Assembly: GCF_011927725.1 (NCBI RefSeq) | Contig: NZ_JAATJC010000001.1 | Coordinates: forward strand, 689,001-753,000 | Reading direction: 5' to 3' | From: Sphingomonas kaistensis | GTDB taxonomy: Bacteria; Pseudomonadota; Alphaproteobacteria; Sphingomonadales; Sphingomonadaceae | Length of the DNA stretch: 64,000 nt | Shown: positions 1-9,509 of the stretch, piece after piece | Layout of the letters: every line of letters starts with the position of its first letter | Numbering within the stretch: the first letter of the stretch is position 1 | Notes under the pieces: generated by a model | What the model saw: only the letters and a program-made list of their open reading frames with translations | Told to the model about the DNA's origin: nothing | The model's database searches: none | Position numbers and translations under genes: made by a program

Positions 1-139
1 CAACGTTCGCTTGTCCGAAGCGCCGAGCCACGGTCTTCCGGCGCTGATCTATGACCTGCGCTGCTCGGGATCGGCGGCGTATGTCGGCCTCGCACGCGAA
101 TTGATGGCGCGACTTCCGTCGCTGAAGGAGGCCGCATGA
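1..139 (+). CDS. parA: ParA chromosome partitioning ATPase, C-terminal end (partial)
   Basis: The first 139 bases encode the last 45 residues of a protein cut by the window edge. The frame begins with [19 protein letters not shown] and ends [19 protein letters not shown] is the well-conserved C-terminal stretch of chromosomal ParA/Soj Walker-type ATPases, which move ParB-bound origins. Its TGA overlaps the ATG of parB (ATGA), so the two are translationally coupled, as in other alphaproteobacterial parAB operons. The ATPase motifs lie outside the window. Confidence 0.9.
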   Translation, partial: NVRLSEAPSHGLPALIYDLRCSGSAAYVGLARELMARLPSLKEAA

Positions 140-1020
140 ATCAGCAGGCACGGGGTCTCGGCCGAGGCCTTTCCGCACTTCTCGGCGACGTGGCCGTTGC
201 CGCCCCAGCGGGGAGCGCAGAGGGCGTCCGCGAGATCGACATTGCCTCGATCAAGCCCAATCCGCGCCAGCCGCGCCGGGTGTTCGCGGAAGCGCCGCTC
301 GCCGAACTGGCCGAGTCGATCGCTGCGCGCGGCGTTCTTCAGCCGATCCTGGTCCGTCCTGCCGCCCAGGCAGGGCAGTTTGAGATCGTTGCCGGCGAAC
401 GACGCTGGCGTGCCGCCCAGCGTGCGCAATTGCATAAGATTCCCGCCATCGTCCGCAGCTTCGACGAAGCCGGGACGGCAGAGGTCGCGCTGATCGAGAA
501 CGTGCAACGCGCCGACCTCGGCCCGCTGGAAGAAGCCGACGCCTATGCCGCGCTGGTCGAACGCTTCGGGCACAAGCCCGAAGAGGTCGGCAAGCTCGTC
601 GGGAAAAGCCGCAGCCACGTCTCCAACCTGTTGAGATTGCGGGATCTTCCTGAGAGCGTCAGGGCGCATCTCGAAGCTGGTACACTGACCATGGGCCATG
701 CCCGGGCAATCGCGTCATCGGCCGATGCCGAGCAGCTGGCCGAGCAGATCGTCGCCAAGGGGCTTTCGGTACGCCAGGCCGAGGCGCTTGCCCGCAAGCG
801 TCGTCCCGGTGGCGAAAGCCAGGACAGCCGCGGCGGCGTCCGCCTGTCGTCGGCGGGGCGCGATGCCGACCTGCTCGCGCTCGAGCGTCAGTTGGGCGAT
901 CTTCTCGGTCTCAAGGTCACGATCCAGCACAAGAACGGCGCCGGCCAAGTGGCGGTGGCCTTTTCCAGCCTCGATCAGCTCGACCTCATCTGCCAGCGGC
1001 TGAGCGGCGAGCCGATCTAG
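136..1020 (+). CDS. parB: ParB chromosome partitioning protein
   Basis: This 294-residue protein is a chromosomal ParB, the parS-binding CTPase that loads on DNA next to the origin and is moved by ParA. The N-terminus has the ParA-contacting [12 protein letters not shown] box (about 7-17). The ParB/Srx-like domain runs from about 33 to 125, with GERRWR at 87-92 and ENVQR at 121-125, the CTP-binding motifs. A helix-turn-helix follows around 150-172 ([18 protein letters not shown]), then a C-terminal dimerisation segment. Length is normal. It overlaps parA by four bases. Two parS-like palindromes lie downstream at 3619 and 5636. Confidence 0.97.
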   Translation: MNQQARGLGRGLSALLGDVAVAAPAGSAEGVREIDIASIKPNPRQPRRVFAEAPLAELAESIAARGVLQPILVRPAAQAGQFEIVAGERRWRAAQRAQLHKIPAIVRSFDEAGTAEVALIENVQRADLGPLEEADAYAALVERFGHKPEEVGKLVGKSRSHVSNLLRLRDLPESVRAHLEAGTLTMGHARAIASSADAEQLAEQIVAKGLSVRQAEALARKRRPGGESQDSRGGVRLSSAGRDADLLALERQLGDLLGLKVTIQHKNGAGQVAVAFSSLDQLDLICQRLSGEPI

Positions 1021-1029
1021 TCGCGGCGC

Positions 1030-2043
1030 TCAGCGTACGCTGGAGGCTGCTACCCGCGCCAATTGCATCAGGGTTTCGCCGAGTGCCGCCCCGGACGGCA
1101 CCGGGCGTAGCAGCAGCGCCCGCTCGAGCTTCTGGACGCGGTCGAATGCCTCGGACAGTCTTGGCGCGGTCCAGCGGGGCAGGATGCGGCCGACCATTGG
1201 CTTGTCGCGCTGCCAGACCGATTGCGTGACCGATCCGAGCGGCTGCCCCTGTTCCACCCGCGCGCGCAAGGGTGCGAGCATCAGGAGCCTGCGCTGGAGA
1301 GCCCGGACGACGGGGATGGCGTCCATCGCGGCCGCTTCCATCAGCGACAGCTCTGTCGCCAGACCGGCGATGTCCCCCGCCAGCGCAAGGTCGCCGGCGC
1401 GGCCATATTCCGCCTCGGCCTGGTCGATCCCCAAGGCGTCGACGACGTCCTCACCCAGTTCGACCGGGTGATCGGGCGACGCACCGGCATAAAGGGCGAA
1501 TTTCTGTAGTTCCAGGCGGGCCAGAATGAGGTCACCGCCCGCCTCCCCCGCGATGCGCTCGGCCAGCGCCGGGCTGACCGTCAGGCCCTCCTTGCGGGCC
1601 AGGTCGGCAATCGCGGCCATCTGCTCGCGCGGAGTCTGCTGCTCACTGGCGACATGCAGCGCAGCCTGGCTGCCTTCGGCGAGCTTCAGCAGGCCGCTGG
1701 TCTTCTTGAGCGAGCCATTGGTGATCGCCACCGCAGGCGCCTCGAACTGTTCGAGCGCGAGCAGCGCTTCGACCGCGGGAAGGATTTCCTCCCCTGCAGG
1801 CTCGATCCACAGCAGGCGTGCGCCGCCGAACATCGGCAGGCTTGCGGCCTCATCGGCCAGCCAGGCGGGATCGGCCTTGAGCTGCGCTGCCGAAGCGCTG
1901 ACCTTCTCCGCGCCGAGGGCCGCCAGAAGGCGCTGCGCGAACAGCCGGCTGGACGCATTGTCGGCGCCGCTGAAGAGGTAGAAGCGACGGGATGGATCCG
2001 GACGGTCCAGGGCCGATCCGGCCTTGTCCCGGGTGAGCCTCAC
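1030..2043 (-). CDS. holA: DNA polymerase III subunit delta (HolA)
   Basis: HolA opens the sliding clamp as part of the clamp-loader complex. The protein is about 337 residues from a GTG start at 2043 ([10 protein letters not shown]), the usual family length. The AAA+-like N-terminal part is recognisable from FYLFSGADNASSRLFAQRL. Longer in-frame starts upstream would read through the lptE coding region in the wrong frame, so GTG is preferred. It overlaps the lptE stop (GTGA). The position after leuS and lptE matches the conserved leuS-lptE-holA order in alphaproteobacteria, which supports the call more than any single motif does. Confidence 0.9.
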   Translation of the reverse strand: MRLTRDKAGSALDRPDPSRRFYLFSGADNASSRLFAQRLLAALGAEKVSASAAQLKADPAWLADEAASLPMFGGARLLWIEPAGEEILPAVEALLALEQFEAPAVAITNGSLKKTSGLLKLAEGSQAALHVASEQQTPREQMAAIADLARKEGLTVSPALAERIAGEAGGDLILARLELQKFALYAGASPDHPVELGEDVVDALGIDQAEAEYGRAGDLALAGDIAGLATELSLMEAAAMDAIPVVRALQRRLLMLAPLRARVEQGQPLGSVTQSVWQRDKPMVGRILPRWTAPRLSEAFDRVQKLERALLLRPVPSGAALGETLMQLARVAASSVR

Positions 2044-2540
2044 CGCCGGCCTCCTCGCCCGGCATAGAGTCCCAGCCTCGCGACGATCTGGTCGGCGACC
2101 ACCTGCGCCAATCGTTCGGCGGCGGTCTGTTCGGCGGCGAGAGTGGCAACGTCCGAACTGACCACGTCGATGCCCGCGTCGGAGCCCGCCGTGGCATCCA
2201 GCACCACCTGACCGGTAGCATTGTCGACCAGCCGGTAGCGGGCGCGGATCGTGCGCCGCTCGCGGGTCACCGCGGTGTCGCCGCGGATGCCGAAGCTGGT
2301 CAGGTCGTCGTCCACCTCGACCTCGAGCCGGTAACGCCGGTCCCCCTGCGCCGGATCGCCGAGGCGGTCTGCAAGTGCCGCGCGCAGCAGCCATCCGACT
2401 CGCCCCCCGTCGATCGGCTGCACCGCCACCGACGACAGGAAGGTCGCGGTCGGGCCAGTCGACCCGCCGCTGTAGACCGGCCGTAGGCCGCATCCGGCGG
2501 TCAGCGTCGCCGCCGCGAGGAGTAGAGCAAGCCGCTTCAC
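2040..2540 (-). CDS. lptE: LPS assembly lipoprotein LptE
   Basis: LptE is the outer-membrane lipoprotein that plugs LptD and helps insert lipopolysaccharide. The 166-residue product starts with a lipoprotein signal ([17 protein letters not shown], cysteine about 17) followed by GLRPVYSGG, the typical CGFxPLY-like opening of LptE proteins. The body is a small alpha/beta domain. It overlaps leuS by ATGA at one end and holA by GTGA at the other, so the three are one translationally coupled operon. Confidence 0.9.
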   Translation of the reverse strand: MKRLALLLAAATLTAGCGLRPVYSGGSTGPTATFLSSVAVQPIDGGRVGWLLRAALADRLGDPAQGDRRYRLEVEVDDDLTSFGIRGDTAVTRERRTIRARYRLVDNATGQVVLDATAGSDAGIDVVSSDVATLAAEQTAAERLAQVVADQIVARLGLYAGRGGRR

Positions 2541-5044
2541 AGGACGATGTTCACGAGGCGGTCGGGAACGACGATCACCTTCCTGGGGGCGCTGTCGCCG
2601 AGCAGGGCCGCAACCTTGTCGGCGCCGAGGGCCAGCCCCTGCAGATCGTCACGCGACAGGCCGCGCGGGGCGCTCAGCGTGTGGCGCAGCTTGCCGTTGA
2701 CCTGTACGGCAATGGTGACCTCCTCGTCGACCAGCAGCGCCGGGTCGTGGGCCGGCCAGGGCTGGTCGACGACGAGGCCTTCACCGCCGAGTGCCACCCA
2801 GGCCTCTTCGGCGAGGTGCGGGGCCATCGGGGCGATCAGCACCACGAGCGCGCGGATCGCGGCGCTGCGGTCGGCCGAGGGCGCGGCCTTCTCGATCGCG
2901 CTGACCAGTTCGTAGAGCGCGGCGACGGCCTTGTTGAACTGCAGCCCTTCGACCGCTGCGCCGACTGCCGCGATGGCGCGATGAAGCTTGCGGGTGGTTG
3001 CGGCGTCGCTGCCGTCGGTCACGGCAGGCGCAACGGCCAGCCGCCACACGCGCTGGACGAAGCGCGAGGCGCCTTCGATGCCGCCGATCGACCATTCGAG
3101 GTCGCGCTCGGGCGGCGAATCCGACAGCATGAACCAGCGCACCGCGTCGGCACCGTAGCGCTCGATGATCGCGTCCGGGTCGACGACGTTCTTCTTCGAC
3201 TTGGACATCTTCTCGACCCGCCCGGCGGTCACCGCCTCGCCGCTGTCGACATGGGTCCAGTCATCGCCGTTGCGCGTGACTTGGTCGGGGCTGAGCCAGC
3301 TGCCATCGCCGGCCTTGTAGGTTTCGTGCGTGACCATGCCTTGCGTGAAGAGGCCCTTGAATGGCTCCTTCACCGACAGCTTGCCGATCCGCTCCAGCGC
3401 GCGGGTCCAGAAGCGGGCATAGAGCAAGTGCAGGATCGCGTGCTCGACCCCGCCGATATACTGTCCGACCGGCAACCAGGCCTCGGCTTCGGCGCGGTCG
3501 AACGGCTTGTCGTCGGGCTGCGAGGCGAAGCGGATGAAATACCAGCTGCTGTCGACGAAGGTGTCGAGCGTGTCGGTCTCGCGTCGCGCCGTCTTGCCGC
3601 AGCTTGGGCAATCGACCTTGTTCCACGTGGAATGGCGGTCAAGCGGGTTGCCCGGGACGTCGAAGGTGACGTCGTCGGGCAAGACCACCGGAAGCGCCGT
3701 TTTGGGGACCGGCACGGCACCGCAGGCGTCGCAGTGGATGATCGGGATCGGGGTGCCCCAGTAGCGCTGGCGGCTAACCCCCCAGTCACGCAAGCGATAT
3801 TGGGTCTTGCCCTCGCCCCAGCCGCCGGCCTCGGCGCGGCGAATGATCTCGGCCTTGGCCTCGTCGGTCGCCATTCCGTCGAGGAAGCGGCTGTTAACCG
3901 CAACGCCGGGGGCGTTTTCGGCTTCGCTGAGCGGGGCGTCGGCCTGATCCGCCGATGGTGCCACCACGCGGGTGATCGGCAGGCCGTATTTGGTCGCGAA
4001 TTCGAAGTCGCGTGAGTCGTGGCCCGGCACGCCGTAGAGCGCGCCGGTGCCGTAATCCATCAGCACGAAGTTCGCGATCCACACCGGCAGCTGCCAGTCG
4101 GGATCGAGCGGGTGGGTCACGGTGAGGCCAGTGTCGAAGCCGAGCTTTTCCGCGGTCTCGATTTCCGCGGCGGTGGTGCCGCCCTGCTTGGCCAGCGCGA
4201 TGAAGTCGGCGACGTCCTGCCGCTCGGCGGCCAGCGCCTCGGCGATCGGGTGGCCGGGCGAAATGGCAAGGAAGCTCGCGCCGAAGATGGTGTCCGGGCG
4301 GGTGGTGAAGACCTCGATGCTGCCCCCTTCAGGCCGCTCGAAGCGGAATTGCAGGCCGCGGCTCTTGCCGATCCAGTTCTCCTGCATCAGGCGGACCTTG
4401 TCCGGCCATTGGTCGAGGCTGCCGAGGCCCTTGAGCAGTTCCTCGGCGAAGTCGGTGATGCGCAGGAACCACTGGTTCAGCTTGCGCCGCTCGACCAGCG
4501 CGCCCGAGCGCCAGCCACGGCCGTCGATCACTTGCTCGTTGGCGAGCACGGTCATGTCGACCGGGTCCCAGTTCACCTCCGATTCGCGGCGGAACACGAG
4601 GCCGGCTTCGAACAGGTCGAGGAACAGCGCCTGTTCGTGCCCGTAATAGTCGGGCTTGCAGGTGGCGAGCTCGCGGCTCCAGTCGAGCGCGAAGCCGAGC
4701 CGCTTCAGCTGCGCCTTCATCTGTTCGATGTTCTGGAGCGTCCAGGAGCCCGGATGGACGCCCTTTTCCATCGCCGCATTTTCGGCCGGCATGCCGAACG
4801 CGTCCCACCCCATCGGGTGGAGCACTTCATGGCCCTGCGCGCGGCGGAAGCGCGCCAGGACGTCACCCATGGTGTAGTTGCGGACGTGGCCCATGTGGAT
4901 GCGTCCGCTGGGATACGGAAACATCTCCAGCACATAGGCCTTGGGCTTGGTGCTGGCGCTGTCGGCGCGGAAGCAGCCTGCCGCCTCCCACCGCTCCTGC
5001 CAGCGGGCTTCGCTCGCCGCCGGATCGAAACGGTCGGTGGTCAT
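2537..5044 (-). CDS. leuS: Leucyl-tRNA synthetase
   Basis: This 835-residue class I synthetase charges tRNA-Leu. The HIGH motif appears as HMGH at residues 50-53 ([15 protein letters not shown]), and the KMSKS loop as KMSKSKKN in the last third. The CP1 editing insertion includes [13 protein letters not shown]. The C-terminus ends with a normal anticodon/C-terminal domain, and length is in the family range. It heads the leuS-lptE-holA operon on the minus strand. A parS-like palindrome (3619-3634) lies inside the coding sequence. Confidence 0.98.
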   Translation of the reverse strand: MTTDRFDPAASEARWQERWEAAGCFRADSASTKPKAYVLEMFPYPSGRIHMGHVRNYTMGDVLARFRRAQGHEVLHPMGWDAFGMPAENAAMEKGVHPGSWTLQNIEQMKAQLKRLGFALDWSRELATCKPDYYGHEQALFLDLFEAGLVFRRESEVNWDPVDMTVLANEQVIDGRGWRSGALVERRKLNQWFLRITDFAEELLKGLGSLDQWPDKVRLMQENWIGKSRGLQFRFERPEGGSIEVFTTRPDTIFGASFLAISPGHPIAEALAAERQDVADFIALAKQGGTTAAEIETAEKLGFDTGLTVTHPLDPDWQLPVWIANFVLMDYGTGALYGVPGHDSRDFEFATKYGLPITRVVAPSADQADAPLSEAENAPGVAVNSRFLDGMATDEAKAEIIRRAEAGGWGEGKTQYRLRDWGVSRQRYWGTPIPIIHCDACGAVPVPKTALPVVLPDDVTFDVPGNPLDRHSTWNKVDCPSCGKTARRETDTLDTFVDSSWYFIRFASQPDDKPFDRAEAEAWLPVGQYIGGVEHAILHLLYARFWTRALERIGKLSVKEPFKGLFTQGMVTHETYKAGDGSWLSPDQVTRNGDDWTHVDSGEAVTAGRVEKMSKSKKNVVDPDAIIERYGADAVRWFMLSDSPPERDLEWSIGGIEGASRFVQRVWRLAVAPAVTDGSDAATTRKLHRAIAAVGAAVEGLQFNKAVAALYELVSAIEKAAPSADRSAAIRALVVLIAPMAPHLAEEAWVALGGEGLVVDQPWPAHDPALLVDEEVTIAVQVNGKLRHTLSAPRGLSRDDLQGLALGADKVAALLGDSAPRKVIVVPDRLVNIVL
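3619..3634. promoter_or_regulatory. Candidate parS site inside leuS
   Basis: TGTTCCACGTGGAATG is a near-perfect palindrome around CACGTG. It matches 14 of 16 positions of the parS variant TGTTCCACGTGGAACA known from other proteobacteria. It lies 2.6 kb after parB. parS sites commonly sit inside coding regions near parAB. The call rests on sequence similarity and location only. Confidence 0.5.
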
Positions 5045-5074
5045 GCGGGCTCCTTAAGGTTGTAAGATGGGTCC

Positions 5075-5506
5075 TCAGCCGCCGACGGCGGCGCGGCGGA
5101 TGTCGCGGGCGCGGGTGAGGATGATGTCCTCGAGCTTCTGGACGGTGGCCGCGGCGACCGGCGCATCGACCCAGCTGCCGTTCTGGCTGACCTGCCGACT
5201 GGCGGCGACGCGCAGCGCATCGGCGCGCAGGTCCTGGTCGAGGATCGAAACCGTCAGCTTGACCCGCTCGCCGGGCGAGTTGGGGTTGGCGTACCAGTCG
5301 GTCACGATCACGCCGCCATTGCTGTCGGCGGTGATCAGCGGCGCGAAGCTCAGCGTGTCGATGGCGGCGCGCCACAGGTAGCTGTTCACCCCGATGGCGG
5401 TGGTGCGCGAGGGCGCCAGTTCGACCGGGATGTCGCGGTTGCGGCTGCAGCCGGCGGTCGCCACCAGGGTGGCCGACAGGAGTAGAGCGGCGAGCGGACG
5501 GCGCAT
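5075..5506 (-). CDS. DUF3576 domain lipoprotein
   Basis: The 143-residue product has a lipoprotein signal ending in ATAGC (cysteine about 20) and a body matching the DUF3576 family: TAIGVNSYLWRAAIDTLSFAPL, then a GGVIVTDWY segment. DUF3576 proteins are short envelope lipoproteins widespread in alphaproteobacteria, without an assigned biochemical role. It lies 30 bases upstream of leuS on the same strand, so it probably heads the leuS-lptE-holA transcript and may be an outer-membrane biogenesis accessory like LptE; that link is inference from position. A promoter candidate lies at 5551-5578. Confidence 0.85.
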   Translation of the reverse strand: MRRPLAALLLSATLVATAGCSRNRDIPVELAPSRTTAIGVNSYLWRAAIDTLSFAPLITADSNGGVIVTDWYANPNSPGERVKLTVSILDQDLRADALRVAASRQVSQNGSWVDAPVAAATVQKLEDIILTRARDIRRAAVGG

Positions 5507-5550
5507 GGATGAGCTTCCTGGGTGAAACGGTTAAGAGATCGTCGTTCCGC

Positions 5551-5578
5551 TCTATAGAAGCTGCACCCTCCCCCGCAA
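5551..5578 (-). promoter_or_regulatory. Candidate sigma-70-type promoter for the DUF3576/leuS unit
   Basis: Read on the minus strand, TTGCGG (5578-5573) is followed after 16 bases by TATAGA (5556-5551), about 45 bases before the DUF3576 start codon. Spacing and sequence fit a housekeeping-type promoter. No transcript evidence. Confidence 0.35.
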
Positions 5579-5635
5579 CCCGTTCCGCTCCGCATCGGTC
5601 TTGTGGATTCGATGTCACAGCGCGGGGGTAAACCC

Positions 5636-5651
5636 GGAAGCACGTGGAACA
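5636..5651. promoter_or_regulatory. Second, weaker parS-like half site
   Basis: CACGTGGAACA at 5641-5651 is identical to the right eleven bases of the parS form TGTTCCACGTGGAACA, but the left half (GGAAG) does not match, giving 12 of 16. It is intergenic. It may be a degenerate ParB site or chance. Confidence 0.3.
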
Positions 5652-5697
5652 TTCAGGTTCGCCAATCTATGTAGGGCTTGAAAGGATTGGGGCAGGC

Positions 5698-6420
5698 ATG
5701 AGTCGCCGGATGCATGGGAAGGGCAAATGGGCCGTGGCGGTTGCCGCGGTGAGCTTGCTGCTGCCCGCTTCGGTGGTGATCGCTGCTCCGCAGAAGAAGC
5801 GTCCGGCGCCGGTGGCGCTGAGCTTCGACAGCGGCTTCACGCCGGCCCAGGCCGATCCGCGACTCGCCGCGGCGCTTGCCAGCCGCCCGGCGCTGGCGTC
5901 CGATTTCAGCTTCACCCCCTCGGCCGCCAAGCAGCGTCCTTCGCAGATCCGAATTGCGGTCAGGGCCCGTGCCACCTCGCCGAACCAGGCTGCACTGCGT
6001 GAGCGCGCTGCGGCTGCGGCCCCGATGGCGGCTGGCTTGCCGCTCACGCCGGCGTCCTACAATCTCGGCGCGGCTGTGGGCTGGAAGCGGTTCGCCGTCT
6101 CCGCCGACGTCAGCAAGGCGCAGGGCGCAACGCCGGCGTTCGCGCCACGTGAAGGCGCGTCGGTGGGCGTCAGCTACAGCACCAAGAAGTTCACCGGCCG
6201 GGTCGCTGCCAGCGCCGACCGTGCCGACCGCGAGCGGAGCAGCGCGATCGCTGATCCAACGGCTTATGCCCTCGACGTCGGCGGCGCGTACAACATCAGC
6301 CGTAACATCGCGGTGACCGGCGGCGTGAAGTACAAGATCGAGCGCGAGCAGCTCGCGACCTTCCGCGACCAGCGCCGCGACAGCCAGGCGGTCTACGTCG
6401 GAACCGCCTTCCGCTTCTAA
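5698..6420 (+). CDS. Secreted conserved protein, probable outer-membrane beta-barrel-like
   Basis: I do not recognise a named family. The start at 5698 (MSRRMHGKGKW) is preferred over 5644 because it follows AAAGGATTGGGG and leads straight into a signal peptide (about residues 1-30, ending VVIAAPQ). The mature 210 residues have a low-complexity alanine-rich middle. The C-terminal half alternates polar and hydrophobic residues (VGVSYSTKKFTGRVAAS, YNISRNIAVTGGVKYKI) and ends AVYVGTAFRF; a terminal phenylalanine after alternating residues is typical of outer-membrane barrels. It stands alone between the leuS unit and the ThiE-like gene. Confidence 0.7.
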   Translation: MSRRMHGKGKWAVAVAAVSLLLPASVVIAAPQKKRPAPVALSFDSGFTPAQADPRLAAALASRPALASDFSFTPSAAKQRPSQIRIAVRARATSPNQAALRERAAAAAPMAAGLPLTPASYNLGAAVGWKRFAVSADVSKAQGATPAFAPREGASVGVSYSTKKFTGRVAASADRADRERSSAIADPTAYALDVGGAYNISRNIAVTGGVKYKIEREQLATFRDQRRDSQAVYVGTAFRF

Positions 6421-6938
6421 AGCCAGGCGTCGATCCCGGCCCAGCCGGCCCAGCCGTCACCCATCAATTTTTCTCCCCGATTCCGGTCCACACCGCCCAG
6501 CGCATAGGCCGGGCGGCCAGTCAGCAACGCGAGCCGGCGAGCCGCCTCCTCACCAAGCGCCGGCGCACCGGCATGGCTGCGGGTGGCGAACAGGGGGGAG
6601 ACGAAGACCAGCGCGGGTGACCGATGAGCGGCGGCGCGCGCTTCGCCCTCGTCATGAACGGACAGGCTGAACGGCAAGACGCCCGGATCGCCCTCGGGAT
6701 TATGGACCAGCGCCGCGCCGACGTCCGCCGCCAGGTCCCTATCGCGAGACACGCCGAGGAGCGCGCCGCTGGCGATCACCGCGTTAGCGATTCTTCGGCG
6801 CTCTACTGCCGGAGCGCCATGATGACGGACGATCACCCCCGCTCCAGCCGCAGCCGCGCGGGCGATCGCCGCGCCAAGCGCGTCGCCCATTCGCTCGTCG
6901 GTCATCAGCCAGGCCCGCGGCCATGATTGCCTTTGCAT
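6417..6938 (-). CDS. ThiE/TenI-like thiamine phosphate synthase family protein
   Basis: The 173-residue product begins MQRQSWPRAWLMTDERMG and continues with alternating hydrophobic strands (AGVIVRHHG, AALVHNPEG, PALVFVSPLFATRSHAGAPALG, YALGGVD) that fit the TIM-barrel ThiE/TenI family. The SPLFATRSHAGAPALG segment matches the phosphate-binding FxTxTK-type loop of ThiE (SPVFATxS). The protein is shorter than E. coli ThiE and the ligand residues are only partly visible, so it may be a divergent or non-catalytic relative. It is divergent from yggS with 24 bases between start codons. Longer in-frame starts would run antisense into yggS. Confidence 0.7.
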   Translation of the reverse strand: MQRQSWPRAWLMTDERMGDALGAAIARAAAAGAGVIVRHHGAPAVERRRIANAVIASGALLGVSRDRDLAADVGAALVHNPEGDPGVLPFSLSVHDEGEARAAAHRSPALVFVSPLFATRSHAGAPALGEEAARRLALLTGRPAYALGGVDRNRGEKLMGDGWAGWAGIDAWL

Positions 6939-6962
6939 CGCCTTTGCTTCTAGCAGCCGCGA

Positions 6963-7601
6963 ATGCCCGATGCAGCCGCCCGACTTCACGCCATCCAGTC
7001 CGCCCTCGCCGATGCCGCCCGCGTGGCAAATCGCGTTCCCGCGGACGTCACTCTGGTCGCGGTCAGCAAGAACCGCACGGTCGACGAGATCGAAGCGCTG
7101 ATCGACGCTGGGCAACGTCATTTCGGCGAGAACCGGGTGCAGGAGGCCGCCACCAAGTGGCCCGAGCTGCGCAGCCGCCATCCCGACGTCGTGCTGCACA
7201 TGATCGGCCAGCTGCAGTCCAACAAAGCCGAGGAGGCCGCGGCGCTGTTCGATGTCATCCACTCGCTCGACCGGCCAAGCCTTGCCGCGGCGCTGGTCAA
7301 GGCACGCTGGAACGGTCCGACCTACGTCCAGGTCAATATCGGGGAGGAGGAGCAGAAGGGCGGAGTCGCGATCGGCGACCTGCCTGCTTTCCTGGACCAG
7401 GCGCGTGACCTGCAGGTCGCCGGGCTGATGGCCATTCCCCCGGCCGAGGTCGAGCCGTCGCCCTATTTCGCGCTGCTGGCCAAGCTCGCGCGGCGTCATG
7501 GCGTCAGTGGCCTGTCGATGGGAATGAGCGGCGATTACCGCGCCGCGGTGATGCTCGGCGCGACGGTGGTGCGGGTCGGGACGGCGCTGTTCGAGGACTG
7601 A
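6963..7601 (+). CDS. YggS family PLP-binding homeostasis protein
   Basis: The 212-residue product matches the YggS/PROSC family (alanine-racemase-like TIM barrel that binds PLP without known catalysis and balances vitamin B6 pools). VTLVAVSKNR contains the PLP lysine (about residue 37), and FGENRVQEAATKW, HMIGQLQSNK and GLSMGMSGDYRAAVMLGATVVRVGTALF are the family signatures. Length is slightly short of the usual 220-235. The start ATG has no strong ribosome site, and the promoter must overlap the 5' end of the divergent ThiE-like gene. Confidence 0.93.
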   Translation: MPDAAARLHAIQSALADAARVANRVPADVTLVAVSKNRTVDEIEALIDAGQRHFGENRVQEAATKWPELRSRHPDVVLHMIGQLQSNKAEEAAALFDVIHSLDRPSLAAALVKARWNGPTYVQVNIGEEEQKGGVAIGDLPAFLDQARDLQVAGLMAIPPAEVEPSPYFALLAKLARRHGVSGLSMGMSGDYRAAVMLGATVVRVGTALFED

Positions 7602-7613
7602 GCGCTCCTCGCG

Positions 7614-8651
7614 TCAGTCGAGGTGGCCACTCTTGGCGGCCTTCACCGCCAGATAATGGGCATTGTGCGGGTTGGCAGGCAGGCGGTGCGCGACCCGTTC
7701 GGCGGCGATTCCCTGCGCTTCCAGCCCGGCCAACTTCGCGGGGTTGTTAGTGAGTAGCCGGACCTCGCTGATCCCCAGCGCGCGAAGCATCGCCGCCGCA
7801 AGCGCATAATCGCGCTCGTCATCGGCGAACCCAAGGCGCTGGTTGGCTTCCACCGTGTCGAGCCCGCGATCCTGCAGGGCATAGGCACGGATCTTGTTGG
7901 CAAGTCCGATCCCACGCCCTTCCTGGCGCAGGTAGAGCAGGATCCCGCCGCCATCCTCGGCCATCAGCCGCAGCGCGGCCTTGAGTTGAGGGCCGCAATC
8001 GCACTTGAGGCTGCCGAACACGTCGCCCGTCAGGCACTCGCTATGCAGCCGGGTCAGCGGCGCGCGGCCACCGGGGGCGCCGACCAGCAAGGCGACGTGC
8101 TCGCTGCCGTCTTCCTCGGCGCGCATGGCGACGACCTGCGCCGCGATGTCGAGGGTGTCGACCGGAAGGATCGCGCGCGCGGCGATGGTCACTTGCGCAG
8201 GCCTGGCGGCAGCCAAGGCCTCGTCCTGCGACAGGCGCAAGGCCGTGTCGGCGCCCAGCAGCCAAAGGGCGGGCATCAGCCCGGCCCGGCGGGCAAGGGC
8301 AAGCGCGGCCTGCGCCGCGCCGGGATCCTCCAGCGTGCCGGTCTGCAGCGGGCCCGGGCCGAAGCGATCGAAGTCGCGCCCAGCGTCGACCAGGCCGCGG
8401 ACGGTTGCCGCATCGAGCCACGGCGCCCTCTCGATCAGGACCGGTTCGCGGGACGAAGCCGAATCGCGCTGGTTGGCGAGGCCGAGGGCGGCGGCCCTTG
8501 CGCCGCTCAACACGAGCGCCGCCCTGCCATTGGGATCGAGCAGGCCGAGGAAATCGTCGGTGGCCGTCTCCACGGCAGCAACCGTCATGGCTCCGATGCC
8601 GACGGCGCGGCCGGCGCGGAGCGCGGCGATCGCCTCGGCGCCCTTGCTCAA
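7614..8651 (-). CDS. ribA: GTP cyclohydrolase II (RibA) with degenerate RibB-like N-terminus
   Basis: RibA converts GTP to the pyrimidine precursor of riboflavin. From a TTG start at 8651 that overlaps the xthA stop (TTGA) the protein is 345 residues. The C-terminal half has zinc ligands Cys206, Cys217 and Cys219 ([18 protein letters not shown]), RQEGRGIGL (242-250) and the TNNPAKL segment. The first 150 residues start like RibB ([13 protein letters not shown]) but lack the acidic DDEDRENEGD loop, so that part is probably a non-catalytic relic. The true DHBP synthase is at 10795-12078. Starts further upstream would overlap xthA out of frame. Confidence 0.92.
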   Translation of the reverse strand: MSKGAEAIAALRAGRAVGIGAMTVAAVETATDDFLGLLDPNGRAALVLSGARAAALGLANQRDSASSREPVLIERAPWLDAATVRGLVDAGRDFDRFGPGPLQTGTLEDPGAAQAALALARRAGLMPALWLLGADTALRLSQDEALAAARPAQVTIAARAILPVDTLDIAAQVVAMRAEEDGSEHVALLVGAPGGRAPLTRLHSECLTGDVFGSLKCDCGPQLKAALRLMAEDGGGILLYLRQEGRGIGLANKIRAYALQDRGLDTVEANQRLGFADDERDYALAAAMLRALGISEVRLLTNNPAKLAGLEAQGIAAERVAHRLPANPHNAHYLAVKAAKSGHLD

Positions 8652-9439
8652 AGCGAAAGCTCGACCACCAGCGGCACGTGGTCGGACGGGCGCTCCCAGG
8701 CGCGGCAGGGCTCGTGCACCTTGTGCATGACGGCCTGTGCCGCAACGCTCGGCGAGGCCCACATGTGGTCGAGCCGGCGGCCGCGGTCGTTCTTCGTCCA
8801 GTCAGGCGAACGATAGCTCCACCAGGTAAAGCAGCGCTCGGGCGCGGGCACGAACTTGCGGCCGAGGTCGACCCAGTCGTGCGCGGCTTGCAGCCTCGCC
8901 AGTGCCTCGATCTCGATTTCGGTGTGGCTGACGACGTCGCGCAGCGCCTTGTGGCTCCATACGTCGCATTCCATCGGCGCGACGTTGAAGTCGCCGACAA
9001 TGAGCGTGGGCTCCTTGAGGTCCTCGGACCAGCGGGTCATCCGCTCAATGAAATCGAGCTTCTGGCCGAACTTGGGATTGAGCGTTCGGTCGGGAATGTC
9101 GCCGCCCGCGGGCACGTAGACATTCTCCAGCCGAAGCCCGTTGGGAAGGCGCGCACCGACATGCCGTGCCTCGCCATTGTCCTGCCAGTCGTGTCGTCCG
9201 GGCTCCTCGAGCGGCACGCGGCTGAGGATCGCGACGCCGTGGTGCATCCGTTGCCCGTTGAGGGCGTGATGGACATAGCCGCGCGAGGTGAAGAGCTCGG
9301 CGGGAAACACCTTGTCCTCGGACTTGGTTTCCTGAAGGCACAGGATGTCGGGCTGCTCTTCGTCGAGGAAGCGGCCGACGATGGGCACGCGGGCGCGAAC
9401 GCTGTTGATGTTCCAGCTGGCGATCTTGAGTTTGCTCAC
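8648..9439 (-). CDS. xthA: Exodeoxyribonuclease III
   Basis: This 263-residue AP endonuclease / 3'-5' exonuclease acts in base-excision repair. Motifs read in order: [13 protein letters not shown] (Asn10, Asn12), LCLQETK with metal-binding Glu37, [24 protein letters not shown] with the catalytic Asp-Asn pair, WTWWSYRS-type segment ([11 protein letters not shown]), and the closing [10 protein letters not shown] with the Asp-His pair. Length is normal for ExoIII. It overlaps ribA downstream and follows the structured-RNA/terminator region, so it likely has its own promoter near 9440-9480. Confidence 0.95.
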   Translation of the reverse strand: MSKLKIASWNINSVRARVPIVGRFLDEEQPDILCLQETKSEDKVFPAELFTSRGYVHHALNGQRMHHGVAILSRVPLEEPGRHDWQDNGEARHVGARLPNGLRLENVYVPAGGDIPDRTLNPKFGQKLDFIERMTRWSEDLKEPTLIVGDFNVAPMECDVWSHKALRDVVSHTEIEIEALARLQAAHDWVDLGRKFVPAPERCFTWWSYRSPDWTKNDRGRRLDHMWASPSVAAQAVMHKVHEPCRAWERPSDHVPLVVELSL

Positions 9440-9485
9440 GCAACGCCCCTAGCAAGCCGGCCGGCCGAAACGCAAAGGCCGCAAC

Positions 9486-9509
9486 GGAAAAGGCCCCCGC
9501 TCCGGGGGC
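9486..9509 (-). terminator. Intrinsic terminator
   Basis: Minus-strand hairpin GCCCCCG-GAG-CGGGGGC (9509-9493) is followed by CTTTTCC. It would end the structured RNA and any lolA read-through before xthA. Confidence 0.8.

Noticed and set aside
2375..4015. 546-residue plus-strand open frame over leuS
   Set aside because: Antisense shadow of leuS and lptE; no ribosome site and no family resemblance.
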